Of a stretch of DNA of 64,000 bases, positions 1 to 9,409 are shown piece after piece. The notes beneath the pieces were generated by a model. The model was given only the letters and a program-made list of their open reading frames with translations, made no database searches and was not told the origin of the DNA. The translations under genes were made by a program, and so were the position numbers. Position 1 is the first letter of the stretch. Each line of letters starts with the position of its first letter. Source of the DNA: Planktomarina sp. (GTDB lineage Bacteria > Pseudomonadota > Alphaproteobacteria > Rhodobacterales > Rhodobacteraceae); NCBI GenBank assembly GCA_020629775.1, contig JAHDCP010000001.1, positions 1-64,000 of the forward strand. The letters are read 5' to 3'.

Positions 1-162
1 GGCGCAAGTTATTGAGGCAGGTTTCATACAGGCAAGAAACCTATCGAGCAGTGACCCCTGTATACTTAAATGAACAAAGGGGGCCAAGTATTAAGTTTGA
101 AAACGCTTTTCTTCGGTTGTAGCGTGGTAAAAACACACGGGCTAAAACGGGGTATAACGATC

Positions 163-1986
163 ATGGCACCAACAAAGAGTTTCGGTTTCAAAGGTTTTGT
201 AGGGGCCGTTGCGGGTTGCCTGCTGTTGGCCGGTCCAGCCGCCGCACAACCCAAACACGGCATAGCTATGTATGGGGAGCCGCAGTTGCCCCCAGATTTT
301 GTGTCCCTGCCCTATGCCAACCCAGAGGCGCCAAAGGGCGGCAGTGTGGTTTTTGCTGAAGGGGGAACGTTCACATCGTTGAACCCTTACGTGCGAAAAG
401 GAAGTGTGCCTTGGCAGCTACGTTTTTTGGCATCTGAAAGCCTTATGGGGCGTTCTTACGGTGAACCATTCGCGCTGTATGGCCTGTTGGCCGAATCGAT
501 TGAGACCGCAGAAGATCGTTCTTGGGTGGAATTCACCCTGCGTGAAGAAGCCCGATTCTCGGATGGAAGCCCGGTCACGGTCGAAGATGTTATCTGGTCT
601 TACGAGACTTTGGGCACTGTTGGGCACCCGCGGTACGTCGGCTTTTGGAAGAAAATCGATAAAATTCAACAGACTGGACCACGGTCTGTACGCCTGACGT
701 TCAATGTCGAAGACAGAGAACTGGCCTTGATTGCAGGTCTGCGCCCCATTTTGAAAAAGGCACAATGGGAAGGCAAAGACTTCGCCGATTCGGGGCTGGA
801 TGATATTCCCATCACCACATCGCCCTATGTCATCAGCGATTTTGACCCCGGCAAGTTCGTAACGCTTACCCGCAATCCAGATTACTGGGGCAAAGACGTC
901 CCCTTCCGCCGCGGCACAAACAACTTTGATGAAATTCGATTGGATTTCTATCTTGATGGCAGCTTGCAGTTTGAAGCGTTTAAAGGTGGTGCAAGTTCAT
1001 CATTCCGTGAATCCAACGCCGAAAAATGGGAAACGCAGTATGATTTCCCAGCCGTCACCAATGGTGACATTGTAAAATCCGTGATCCCGCACAAACGGCC
1101 ATCAGGGATCAAAGGGTTCGTGATGAACACCCGTAAGGACAAGTTCAAAGATTGGCGCGTGCGCGAAGCGTTGATCCAAGCGTTTAACTTCAAATTCATC
1201 AACACTGCAAATACGGGCGGTCGCCAAGAACGCATCACATCGTATTTCTCAAATTCGGTGCTTTCTATGCGTCCCGGGGCTGCCGAAGGTAAAGTTGCCG
1301 CCCTTTTGGAACCCTATAGTGATCAATTGCTGCCTGGCACAATTGAAGGGTATACCCTGCCCGAAGGATCGGAGCGCGAAGTGGACCGCCGTGCCCTGCG
1401 CAGCGCCCTTGCGCTTTTTGAACAAGCGGGTTGGTCCGTAAACGATTCCGGTCAATTGGTGGATCCAGCTGGAAAACAGTTTGAAATCAACGTCATGCTG
1501 AAAGTTGGCGCCACAGAAAATCGCCTGATGATGGATATTTACGCCAATACGCTGCGCCAAATGGGGATTTTGGTAAATATCGAAAACAAAGATCCCGCAC
1601 AGTACAAGGAGCGCACCCAGGTCTATGATTTCGACATGGCATACTATCGGCGTGGGTTGTCACTTAGCCCAGGCAACGAACAGATGTTGTACTGGGGGTC
1701 TGATGGCATTGAAAACCCTGGAACCAGAAACTGGATGGGCATGAACTCCCCTGCCGCTGAAGACATGATTAACCGACTGGTCAGTTCTGAAAGCCGCGAT
1801 GATTTCTTGGCAGCTGCGCGGGCGCTGGACCGCATTTTGACAGCTGGTCGGTATGTCATTCCAATCCAAACCTCCAACATCAGCCGGTTGGCCCACGTCA
1901 AGGAAATCAAATTCCACGAAGATCTGCCTATGTACGGCGATTGGATTGGGTTCTTGCCCGATGTTTGGTGGTATGACGAAAACTGA
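163..1986 (+). CDS. Extracellular solute-binding protein, family 5 (YejA-like peptide ABC transporter)
   Basis: The product is about 607 residues and begins with a signal peptide (FKGFVGAVAGCLLLAGPAAAQ). The mature protein has the family 5 oligopeptide/nickel-binding layout: an N-terminal LNPYVRKGS region, FTLREEARFSDGSPVTVEDV and a late WGSDGIENPGTRNWMG stretch. The PLPPDF/SLPYANPEAPKGG opening resembles YejA, the periplasmic receptor of a peptide uptake system. I chose the ATG at 163 because it puts the signal peptide at the N terminus; a start at 70 would add 31 residues of unlikely sequence. No permease or ATPase genes lie downstream, so partners may be upstream of the window. The ligand is not determined. 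Confidence 0.88.
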   Translation: MAPTKSFGFKGFVGAVAGCLLLAGPAAAQPKHGIAMYGEPQLPPDFVSLPYANPEAPKGGSVVFAEGGTFTSLNPYVRKGSVPWQLRFLASESLMGRSYGEPFALYGLLAESIETAEDRSWVEFTLREEARFSDGSPVTVEDVIWSYETLGTVGHPRYVGFWKKIDKIQQTGPRSVRLTFNVEDRELALIAGLRPILKKAQWEGKDFADSGLDDIPITTSPYVISDFDPGKFVTLTRNPDYWGKDVPFRRGTNNFDEIRLDFYLDGSLQFEAFKGGASSSFRESNAEKWETQYDFPAVTNGDIVKSVIPHKRPSGIKGFVMNTRKDKFKDWRVREALIQAFNFKFINTANTGGRQERITSYFSNSVLSMRPGAAEGKVAALLEPYSDQLLPGTIEGYTLPEGSEREVDRRALRSALALFEQAGWSVNDSGQLVDPAGKQFEINVMLKVGATENRLMMDIYANTLRQMGILVNIENKDPAQYKERTQVYDFDMAYYRRGLSLSPGNEQMLYWGSDGIENPGTRNWMGMNSPAAEDMINRLVSSESRDDFLAAARALDRILTAGRYVIPIQTSNISRLAHVKEIKFHEDLPMYGDWIGFLPDVWWYDEN

Positions 1987-2028
1987 TTTGTCACGGATAT
2001 GTTACATGGGCGGCCTAAGACGCTGCCC

Positions 2029-2484
2029 ATGAATATACTTGTTTTGTGCACTGGTAACTCAGCCAGATCGATTTTGCTTGAAAGTATCCTGCGCCGATTG
2101 GGATACAGCAGCTTTTCCGCTGGATCGAACCCCACGGGGAAAGTCCATCCGCAATCTGTGACTTTGTTGACTGAACTTGGGTATGATGTGTCCGAGGCGC
2201 GATCCAAAAGTTGGGATGAATTTGCCAAATCGGACGCACCAAAAATGGACGTTATCATTACAGTATGTGGATCTGCGGCTGGTGAAACCTGCCCAATGTG
2301 GCCTGGTGCCCCACTTACCGTTCATTGGGGTGTGGAAGACCCAGCAGCGGCAGAAAAGTCTGATTGGGATGCAGCCTTCAAAACGGCCTATGAGATTTTG
2401 AACCGCAGGGCAGAAGCATTTGCGGGAATGGCCACCAATACTCCCCTTCTGGACCGCCTTAAAACTGCGGGAAAAATACAATGA
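2029..2484 (+). CDS. arsC: Arsenate reductase, low-molecular-weight phosphatase type
   Basis: The 151-residue product starts MNILVLCTGNSARS, which holds the CX5R phosphate loop (Cys7 to Arg13). Two more cysteines, Cys80 and Cys88, lie in the VCGSAAGETCP motif typical of alphaproteobacterial thioredoxin-coupled or glutathione-coupled ArsC, and would form the relay disulfide. It should reduce arsenate to arsenite in the cytoplasm. The last bases overlap the next gene by ATGA, and that gene is an aquaglyceroporin, the known partner for arsenite exit in Sinorhizobium meliloti. The residue after Cys80 is Gly where Asp is usual. A protein tyrosine phosphatase role is less likely given the ETCP motif and neighbour. 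Confidence 0.85.
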   Translation: MNILVLCTGNSARSILLESILRRLGYSSFSAGSNPTGKVHPQSVTLLTELGYDVSEARSKSWDEFAKSDAPKMDVIITVCGSAAGETCPMWPGAPLTVHWGVEDPAAAEKSDWDAAFKTAYEILNRRAEAFAGMATNTPLLDRLKTAGKIQ

Positions 2485-3131
2485 CTCGCAGTTTGGTCGC
2501 TGAATTTCTTGGAAGCGCGTTACTTTTGGTGGGCGTTGTTGGGTCTGGCATCATGGGGGCGTCTTTGGCCGCTGGAAACGATGCTGTTGCGTTGCTGGCC
2601 AACGCCATTGCCACAGGGTGCATGTTGTTTGTCATCATCACCTGCCTTGGCCCAATTTCCGGCGCCCATTTCAATCCTTCGGTTTCCTTGGCGTTCTATC
2701 TGCGCGGTGATATTTCTGCGAAAACCCTTACCAGCTATGTGCCCGTTCAAATTTTAGGCGCGATAACTGGCGTTTTGGTGACGCATTTTATGTATGATTT
2801 GGAACTTCTGCAGCTGTCCACAACCGCGCGCACTGGGCCATCGCAATGGGCATCGGAAGGCGTGGCAACATTTGGGCTGTTATTCGTGATTTTTGGTGGC
2901 TTACGGTTTAATCCTGGCTTGGTCCCTGCCCTTGTGGGCCTGTACATCACCGGGGCGTATTGGTTCACGTCATCCACCAGCTTTGCAAATCCTGCCGTGA
3001 CCATCGGCCGTCTGTTCACAGACACATTTGCCGGAATTAATCCGCAGCATGTTTTTGCATTTATTGTGGCCCAGTTGGTGGCAACGGTGATGGCTCATTT
3101 TGGGTTGCGATGGTTGTTCGCTCAAGATTAA
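2481..3131 (+). CDS. aqpS: Aquaglyceroporin, probable arsenite channel (AqpS-like)
   Basis: This 216-residue integral membrane protein of the MIP family has six predicted helices and the two half-helix loops: HFNPSVS (NPS at 65-67) and FANPAVT (NPA at 170-172), the second followed by the selectivity-filter Arg177. It overlaps arsC by four bases, so the pair is probably co-translated. In S. meliloti the equivalent AqpS lets arsenite leave the cell down its gradient after ArsC reduction; the same job is inferred here. The first motif is NPS rather than NPA. Glycerol or water passage cannot be excluded. The 3' end overlaps the convergent XRE gene by four bases. Confidence 0.82.
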   Translation: MTRSLVAEFLGSALLLVGVVGSGIMGASLAAGNDAVALLANAIATGCMLFVIITCLGPISGAHFNPSVSLAFYLRGDISAKTLTSYVPVQILGAITGVLVTHFMYDLELLQLSTTARTGPSQWASEGVATFGLLFVIFGGLRFNPGLVPALVGLYITGAYWFTSSTSFANPAVTIGRLFTDTFAGINPQHVFAFIVAQLVATVMAHFGLRWLFAQD

Positions 3132-3751
3132 GCCAGCGATGTTACCCACAAAACCGTTGCATCATCCGCGCTGATCGACACCACATTGTGCCCCATCGAC
3201 GCGTCATAATAGGCACTGTCGCCCCGACGCAGCTCAATGGGTTCATAAAACTCCGTATAAAGCCGCGCGACGCCTGTCAGAACATATAAAAACTCTTCCC
3301 CGTCATGGCGTACCCAGCCTTCGAATTCGTCCATACTACGGGCCCGAATGCGTGTGTGGTAGGGCAACATGCTTTTCTTTGTCAGCGTATCCGCCATCAA
3401 AACATGTTCGTAGGTTGCCGTTGCGATCTGACGCCCTTCACCAGCGATGCTTTGGGCCAATCGCCCATTTACCTGCCCTTTGACCGGCGGCGTAAACAGC
3501 TGGGGGATGGAAATATCCAGGCCTTCCGCCAGTTTTTTCAGCGCGTCATACGTGGGCGACATCTGACCATTTTCAATTTTGGACATCGTGGATCGCGCAA
3601 GACCGGCATGATTTGCGGCCTGTTCCAATGTCCATTTACGGGCTTTGCGCAGATCGCGGACGCGCTGCCCCAAATCCAGCGGCTGCGCGGATTCTTTTTC
3701 ACCGCGCTGGCGTTCAATGTGAAGAATGAGGGTTCGATCATCGTCAGTCAT
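3128..3751 (-). CDS. XRE-family regulator with C-terminal cupin domain
   Basis: The 207-residue protein has a helix-turn-helix domain at about residues 27-81 (LGQRVRDLRKARKWTLEQAA, then GLARSTMSKIENGQMSPTYD) and a cupin_2 domain at about 120-205 (EGWVRHDGEEFLYVLTGVARL, MGHNVVSIS). Such HTH-cupin proteins sense small molecules and repress amino-acid, polyamine or acid catabolism genes. It is divergent from the adenylate-forming enzyme that starts at 3817, with a 65-base gap likely to contain the shared control region. Regulation of that enzyme is inferred from position; the convergent arsenic genes are less likely targets. Confidence 0.85.
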   Translation of the reverse strand: MTDDDRTLILHIERQRGEKESAQPLDLGQRVRDLRKARKWTLEQAANHAGLARSTMSKIENGQMSPTYDALKKLAEGLDISIPQLFTPPVKGQVNGRLAQSIAGEGRQIATATYEHVLMADTLTKKSMLPYHTRIRARSMDEFEGWVRHDGEEFLYVLTGVARLYTEFYEPIELRRGDSAYYDASMGHNVVSISADDATVLWVTSLA

Positions 3752-3816
3752 ACTTGCCTATAACGTGGGGACGGCAATCCTTGCAACATCGCGGCTTTGG
3801 TTTTAGCCACCTTCCC

Positions 3817-5313
3817 ATGACGTCGATCCTTGACCTGCGCCCCGCACCGATCTGCCCAGATAGTTTCAATCTGGCAGATTACGTTATGCATGGCGGTCAG
3901 GACCACAAGGTTGCACTGCGTCAACCAGGTGATCCGTTGCGGGAATCCATTACATTTGGCGATCTGCGTTCCGTGATTTCAAACACTGCCGCCGCGCTGC
4001 AAAAAAAACGCATCGGCGCTGGGGATTACGTGATGTTACGGCTGGGCAATACAATTGAGTTTCCAGTTGTTTTCTTGGCCCTTGCCGCGCTTGGTGCGAT
4101 CCCGGTGATTACATCTGCCCAGGCCACACAGGCAGAGGTTGATCAAATGTTGGCCCAGGTTCCGGTTCAAGCGATGGTGTTCGCGCAAAACGTGGCGTTG
4201 CCGGATTCAAATCAATGCCTAATTGACGTCAAATCTGTAATTACCTGGGACGGAACAGCAATTTGGAACCCGCTGCTGGGCTCAGCGGATCGACCAGGAT
4301 ATGTCATGTTCACATCTGGCACATCAGGGGTGCCAAAGGCGGTTCTGCATGGTCACCGCGCCGTCTGGGCCCGTCGCATGATGTGGCAAGACTGGTACGG
4401 CCTGACGCGGGAAGACCGGATGCTGCACGCTGGTGCTTTCAATTGGAGCTACACTTTGGGCACCGGTCTGTTGGACCCTTGGGCCATGGGGGCCACTGCC
4501 ATCATTGCGCAACACAGCCATCTTGAAGACCTGCCCGGAATTATTGCCGCTGAACGGGCCACAATTTTTGCGGCCTCCCCCGGGGTATTTCGTAAAGTTC
4601 TGCAAACTGATTTTTGGCCCAAAACGCCTGACCTGCGCCACGCACTGTCAGCTGGGGATCAGCTGTCCGGCAGTTTAAATGCACGTTGGGAAAATGTTAC
4701 CGACACAAAAATCTACCCAGCGTTTGGAATGACGGAATGTTCCACTTTCCTGTCAGCATCTCCCCATGGCGCGCCCACATTGTCGGTACAGACTGGCCGC
4801 AAAGTCGGGATCCTCAACGATAAAAACGTCCCCGTTGGCTTTGGTGTTCAAGGGGCAATCGCGGTGGACAAAAGTGATCCTGGTCTGATGTTGGGGTATT
4901 TGGAAAACGGTGCACCGAAGCTGCCCTTGGTTGGCGATTGGTTTGTCACATCTGACCAAGGCATGATGGAGCCCGATGGTCGAATCCACTTTGCTGGAAG
5001 GTCGCGGGATATGATGAATGCCGGCGGGTACCGCGTGTCACCGATTGAGGTGGAAAGTACTTTGAGCAACCACACAGCCTTGGATCTTGCTGTGTGCGAC
5101 ATTGAAATCAAACAAGATGTCTCAGTGATCGTGGCATTTTTAGTGGATGCAACCGATCAAGACTGCGCGACTTTGCAAGCCCATGCCGAACAGGCCCTTG
5201 CGCGTTACAAACAACCGCGCGCATATGTGTCTGTGCCGCACTTGCCGCGCAGCGCGAATGGCAAGTTATTGCGCAATGAATTGCAAACTTTGTGGGAGAT
5301 CCACCATGGTTAA
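3817..5313 (+). CDS. AMP-dependent synthetase/ligase (acyl-CoA synthetase family)
   Basis: The 498-residue product belongs to the ANL superfamily. It shows the phosphate loop VMFTSGTSGVPKA, the AFGMTECSTF motif, and SDQGMMEPDGRIHFAGRSRD followed by NAGGYRVSPIEVE that leads into the C-terminal lid. The catalytic lysine is in SANGKLLRNEL. It should activate a carboxylic acid as acyl-AMP and usually transfer it to CoA. The ATG at 3817 was preferred over a start at 3754, which would run across the promoter shared with the XRE-cupin gene. It overlaps the next gene, a FrnE-like protein, by 8 bases. The substrate cannot be read from sequence. Confidence 0.85.
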   Translation: MTSILDLRPAPICPDSFNLADYVMHGGQDHKVALRQPGDPLRESITFGDLRSVISNTAAALQKKRIGAGDYVMLRLGNTIEFPVVFLALAALGAIPVITSAQATQAEVDQMLAQVPVQAMVFAQNVALPDSNQCLIDVKSVITWDGTAIWNPLLGSADRPGYVMFTSGTSGVPKAVLHGHRAVWARRMMWQDWYGLTREDRMLHAGAFNWSYTLGTGLLDPWAMGATAIIAQHSHLEDLPGIIAAERATIFAASPGVFRKVLQTDFWPKTPDLRHALSAGDQLSGSLNARWENVTDTKIYPAFGMTECSTFLSASPHGAPTLSVQTGRKVGILNDKNVPVGFGVQGAIAVDKSDPGLMLGYLENGAPKLPLVGDWFVTSDQGMMEPDGRIHFAGRSRDMMNAGGYRVSPIEVESTLSNHTALDLAVCDIEIKQDVSVIVAFLVDATDQDCATLQAHAEQALARYKQPRAYVSVPHLPRSANGKLLRNELQTLWEIHHG

Positions 5314-5956
5314 ACTGGATATCATTTCTGACCCGATTTGCCCGTGGTGTTACATTGGAAAAACACAGTTGGACCGCGCATTGGCACAGGTGCCTGACCA
5401 TCCGTTTGTTATTGAATGGCACCCATTTCAGCTTAATCCTGATATGCCTGCGCAAGGGATGGATCGACGTGCTTATTTGGAGGGCAAATTTGGTGGTAAA
5501 GAAGGCGCTGTAAAGGCTTATGCGCCCGTGTTGGAGAACGCGCAGGCGTTGGACTTACCCATTGATTTTGAGGCAATGGAAAAAACCCCCAACACCATCA
5601 ACGCCCACCGCTTGATCCATTGGGCCGGCCAAGATCAAAAGCAAACCCAAGTGGTGCAAGCGCTGTTTGAGGCCTATTTTTGCAAAGGCGTGGATATCGG
5701 TGATCCAGCGGCATTGGCAAAGATCGCTGGTGAAAATGGCATGGACGCCGATGTTGTTGCCCGCCTTTTGTCAGGCGACCAGGACACACAATCAATTCGT
5801 GATCGTGATGCGCATTCGCGCAAGATGGGTGTCAATTCTGTGCCCACATCGATTGTCGCAAACCAACATGCCGTACCAGGTGCGCAACCGGCAGAGTTGT
5901 GGGTGAAAGTCATCGCTGACATTCAAGACCAAATCGCTAAAGCTGACGGTGCCTAA
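5306..5956 (+). CDS. DsbA family oxidoreductase, FrnE-like
   Basis: The 216-residue protein starts MVKLDIISDPICPWCYIGK, giving a CPWC active site at the end of the first strand, and has VNSVPTSIV with the cis-proline near the C terminus. There is no signal peptide, so it acts in the cytoplasm, as FrnE and 2-hydroxychromene-2-carboxylate isomerase relatives do. Disulfide exchange or glutathione-dependent isomerase activity is possible. The ATG at 5306 lies inside the end of the synthetase gene (8-base overlap), suggesting a two-gene operon. The stop overlaps the convergent mfd stop by four bases. Confidence 0.85.
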   Translation: MVKLDIISDPICPWCYIGKTQLDRALAQVPDHPFVIEWHPFQLNPDMPAQGMDRRAYLEGKFGGKEGAVKAYAPVLENAQALDLPIDFEAMEKTPNTINAHRLIHWAGQDQKQTQVVQALFEAYFCKGVDIGDPAALAKIAGENGMDADVVARLLSGDQDTQSIRDRDAHSRKMGVNSVPTSIVANQHAVPGAQPAELWVKVIADIQDQIAKADGA

Positions 5957-8900
5957 CCTCTTTTGGCCTTCACCTCTGCTGCCAAGTCTTTGGCGATGGC
6001 AAACGCGCCTTTGATTTTATCAGATGTTTTGGCCCAATCACGCCGCACGACGATCTTGTTGTCTTTTACTTTGGCCAATCCTCTTTGGTCTTGAATGAAT
6101 TTCACCAAGCCTTCGGGTGATGCAAACTTGTCGTTGTGAAATTGTATCGTTGCCCCACGCGGGCCACCATCCAGTTTTGCAATCCCTGCCCGCTTGCACA
6201 TGGCTTTAATGCGCACCACCAACATCAAAGTGTTCACTTCTTTCGGCAATGGTCCAAAACGATCTATCAGTTCGGCAGCAAACCCTTCTAGTTCCACCTT
6301 GGTGGTCAGTGAAGACAAGCGCCGATACAACCCCAACCGAACATCCAGATCTGGGACATAGGCTTCTGGGATCATCACTGAAACGCCCAAGTTGATTTGC
6401 GGCGCCCAAGTGCTGGAATCCTCGGGCAATGACGCCTGGCCAGATTTGATCTTCGCGATCTCATCTTCCAACATCTGTTGGTACAATTCGTATCCAACAT
6501 CCCGCATTTGACCAGACTGTTCTTCCCCCAAAAGATTACCTGCACCGCGAATGTCCAAATCTTGGCTGGCCAAAGTGAAACCAGCCCCCAGACTGTCCAA
6601 GGTGCCCAGCACCCGCAGTCGTTTCTCAGCCGCCGGGGTTAATTTCATGCGGGGTTTGGTGGTCATGTAAGCAAACGCACGGGTTTTTGAGCGTCCGACA
6701 CGACCGCGAATTTGATAGAGCTGGGCCAGCCCAAACATATCTGCACGATGCACAATCATTGTGTTTGCTGTGGGAATGTCCAACCCTGATTCCACAATCG
6801 TAGTGGCCAACAACACGTCGAACTTTCCATCGTAAAACGCGTTCATCTTGTCATCCAATTCGCCAGCAGCCATTTGACCGTGGGCCACAACGAATGAAAC
6901 TTCGGGAACGTTGTCGCGCAAGAAGTCTTCTATTTCTGGAATGTCACTAATGCGTGGCACCACAAAGAAACTTTGCCCACCCCGATAATGTTCACGCAAC
7001 AAAGCTTCGCGCAGTGTTACGGTGTCAAATTCGCTGACATAGGTTCGAATGGCCAAGCGATCGACGGGCGGTGTTCCAATGATCGAAAGATCGCGGACCC
7101 CTGTCAAAGACAGCTGCAGCGTCCTGGGGATTGGCGTGGCTGTTAAGGTCAAAACGTGAATATCAGATCGCAGTTGTTTCAAGCGTTCTTTGTGTCCAAC
7201 GCCAAACCGCTGTTCTTCATCAATAATCAGAAGGCCCAAATTGTTGAACCTGACCTGTTTGGCCAAAACAGCATGGGTGCCCACAACAATATCAACAGTG
7301 CCACGCGCCAGGCCTTCGCGGGTTTTGTCCGCTTGGGCGTTGCCCACAAATCGCGACAAAGCACGAACTTCCAAGGGGAACCCCCGGAAACGTTCAGAAA
7401 ATGATTTGGCATGCTGGCGGGCCAGCAGCGTTGTCGGCGCAATAACAGCCACCTGAAGCCCAGACATGGCCGCAACAAAGGCAGCCCGCATGGCAACTTC
7501 CGTTTTGCCAAACCCCACGTCACCGCACACCAGCCGATCCATGGGGCGCCCAGCACTTAAATCTTCCACCACAGCCTCAATTGCCGTCAATTGATCGTCG
7601 GTTTCGGTATATGGAAAACGCGCGTTGAAGGATTCCCACATGCCCAATGGTGGATCGATGATCGGTGCCTTGCGCAATGCCCGTTCAGCAGCCACCCGCA
7701 TCAGACGGTCTGCCATTTCTTTAATGCGTTCTTTCAGGCGTGCCTTTTTCGCCTGCCATGCCCCACCACCCAGTTTGTCCAACAAACCTTCTTCGTGGCC
7801 GTACCGGGACAACAGTTCGATATTTTCAACGGGCAGGTAAAGCTTTGAAGATTCCGCGTATTCAATCAGCAAACATTCATGCGGCGCACCTGCGGCGGTT
7901 ACAATTTCCATCCCCTTGTACCTGCCGATCCCATGGTCGACGTGGACCACCAAATCCCCCAAGGACAGACTTTGGGTTTCTGTAAGAAAGTTTTCTGCGC
8001 GTTTGCGACGGCGCGGTGCGCGCACCAAGCGATCACCCAGCACATCTTGTTCTGAAATCACGCAAAGATCAGCCGTTTCAAATCCGTGATCCAACGCCCA
8101 AATTGTCAAATACAGGCCTGACCCACGGATATCGCGCGCATTGTTGATTTCAATCGTTTCAACAAGTCCTTCATCCGCCAGAAGCGCGCCAATCCGTTCG
8201 CGCGCACCTTCTGAGTAAGACGCCACCACGACAGGTTTGTTTTCAAGCTTTGCTTTCACAAAGGCTGCAAGGGCATTGAACAAATTGATATTTTCAGCCT
8301 GGCGTTCGGGGGCAAAGTCGCGTCCTATCTTTGCGCCGGCATCCGTTACACCCGGTCCGGTGGGCAGTGCCAAAGCGGCTAGCTTTATCTGCCGGCGTTC
8401 CGACAAGGCGCGCGAAAACGCAGCTTCATCCAAATAGAGGCTGCCAGCTGGAACAGGTTTATAGACCGCTTCCAATCGCCCAGCTTGGCGCTGCACTTCT
8501 GCACGTGCATCATATTGATCTGCAATGCTTTCCCAACGGGATTGGTGTGCGGCGCCCAACGCCTCATCCAAGACCACAGATGCATCGGGTAAAAAGTCAA
8601 ACAACGTTTCCAGCTTTTCGTAAAAGAACGGCAGCCAATGTTCCACGCCCTGATACTTTCGCCCCGCAGACACGGCTTCATATAATGGATCATCTGAACC
8701 AGCTGCGCCAAATTCCTGCCGATAGCTTTGGCGAAACTTCAAAATGGACGCGTCATCCAACAAAATCTCGGAAACCGGCACCAATTCCACTTTTTCCAAA
8801 TGTTCAACGGTGCGCTGCGTTTCTGGATCAAAACGGCGAATGCCATCCAAAACGTCACCGAACAAATCAAGGCGGATCGGCCCTGGTTGTCCCGGTGGAA

Positions 8901-9378
8901 AAATATCAATGATGCCGCCACGGATCGCATAATCCCCTGCTTCCATAACCGTGGGGCTTTGGGTGAAGCCCATACGGACCAACGCTTGGCGCAATCGGTC
9001 TTCATCGATGCGACTGTCTTTGTTGGCCACAAAAACCGCGTCCTTTAAGACATCGCGGGCTGGCACAAATTGGGTGGACGCGGCCAAAGTTGTTAAGACG
9101 ACAAAGTCTTTGGGCATCTTGGATTGAAACGTTGCCAAGGCCGCAAGTCTTGCGGATGACACGTCGCTGTTTGGGGAGACCCTGTCATAAGGCAGGCAGT
9201 CCCAAGCGGGAAATTCAAATACGGGCAAGTCTGGCGCAAAGAACGCCAATGCATCACGCATGGCCGCAAGTCGTTTTGCATCCAAAGCAATGTGGATCGT
9301 GCCGCCAACCGCTTCGGCTGCCAGTATTTTGGCGTCAAACCCCGGAGGGACGCTGCTTTTTGTGATGCTTGTAACCAT
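5953..9378 (-). CDS. mfd: Transcription-repair coupling factor Mfd
   Basis: About 1,141 residues, normal for the family. The N-terminal UvrB-like part (FPAWDCLPYDRVSPN) is followed by the RNA polymerase interaction module (LSLGDLVVHVDHGIGRYKGM) and the RecG-like translocase with Walker A CGDVGFGKTEVA, Walker B DEEQRFG, and TATPIPRTLQ; the C-terminal TRCF domain follows. Mfd removes RNA polymerase stalled at lesions and recruits UvrA. The ATG at 9378 is used here; a TTG at 9417 overlapping the stop of the upstream gene is an in-frame alternative that would add 13 residues and couple the two genes. Confidence 0.97.
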   Translation of the reverse strand: MVTSITKSSVPPGFDAKILAAEAVGGTIHIALDAKRLAAMRDALAFFAPDLPVFEFPAWDCLPYDRVSPNSDVSSARLAALATFQSKMPKDFVVLTTLAASTQFVPARDVLKDAVFVANKDSRIDEDRLRQALVRMGFTQSPTVMEAGDYAIRGGIIDIFPPGQPGPIRLDLFGDVLDGIRRFDPETQRTVEHLEKVELVPVSEILLDDASILKFRQSYRQEFGAAGSDDPLYEAVSAGRKYQGVEHWLPFFYEKLETLFDFLPDASVVLDEALGAAHQSRWESIADQYDARAEVQRQAGRLEAVYKPVPAGSLYLDEAAFSRALSERRQIKLAALALPTGPGVTDAGAKIGRDFAPERQAENINLFNALAAFVKAKLENKPVVVASYSEGARERIGALLADEGLVETIEINNARDIRGSGLYLTIWALDHGFETADLCVISEQDVLGDRLVRAPRRRKRAENFLTETQSLSLGDLVVHVDHGIGRYKGMEIVTAAGAPHECLLIEYAESSKLYLPVENIELLSRYGHEEGLLDKLGGGAWQAKKARLKERIKEMADRLMRVAAERALRKAPIIDPPLGMWESFNARFPYTETDDQLTAIEAVVEDLSAGRPMDRLVCGDVGFGKTEVAMRAAFVAAMSGLQVAVIAPTTLLARQHAKSFSERFRGFPLEVRALSRFVGNAQADKTREGLARGTVDIVVGTHAVLAKQVRFNNLGLLIIDEEQRFGVGHKERLKQLRSDIHVLTLTATPIPRTLQLSLTGVRDLSIIGTPPVDRLAIRTYVSEFDTVTLREALLREHYRGGQSFFVVPRISDIPEIEDFLRDNVPEVSFVVAHGQMAAGELDDKMNAFYDGKFDVLLATTIVESGLDIPTANTMIVHRADMFGLAQLYQIRGRVGRSKTRAFAYMTTKPRMKLTPAAEKRLRVLGTLDSLGAGFTLASQDLDIRGAGNLLGEEQSGQMRDVGYELYQQMLEDEIAKIKSGQASLPEDSSTWAPQINLGVSVMIPEAYVPDLDVRLGLYRRLSSLTTKVELEGFAAELIDRFGPLPKEVNTLMLVVRIKAMCKRAGIAKLDGGPRGATIQFHNDKFASPEGLVKFIQDQRGLAKVKDNKIVVRRDWAKTSDKIKGAFAIAKDLAAEVKAKRG

Positions 9379-9409
9379 GCGACGTGACCTACGACTCCGA
9401 TGGCCGATG

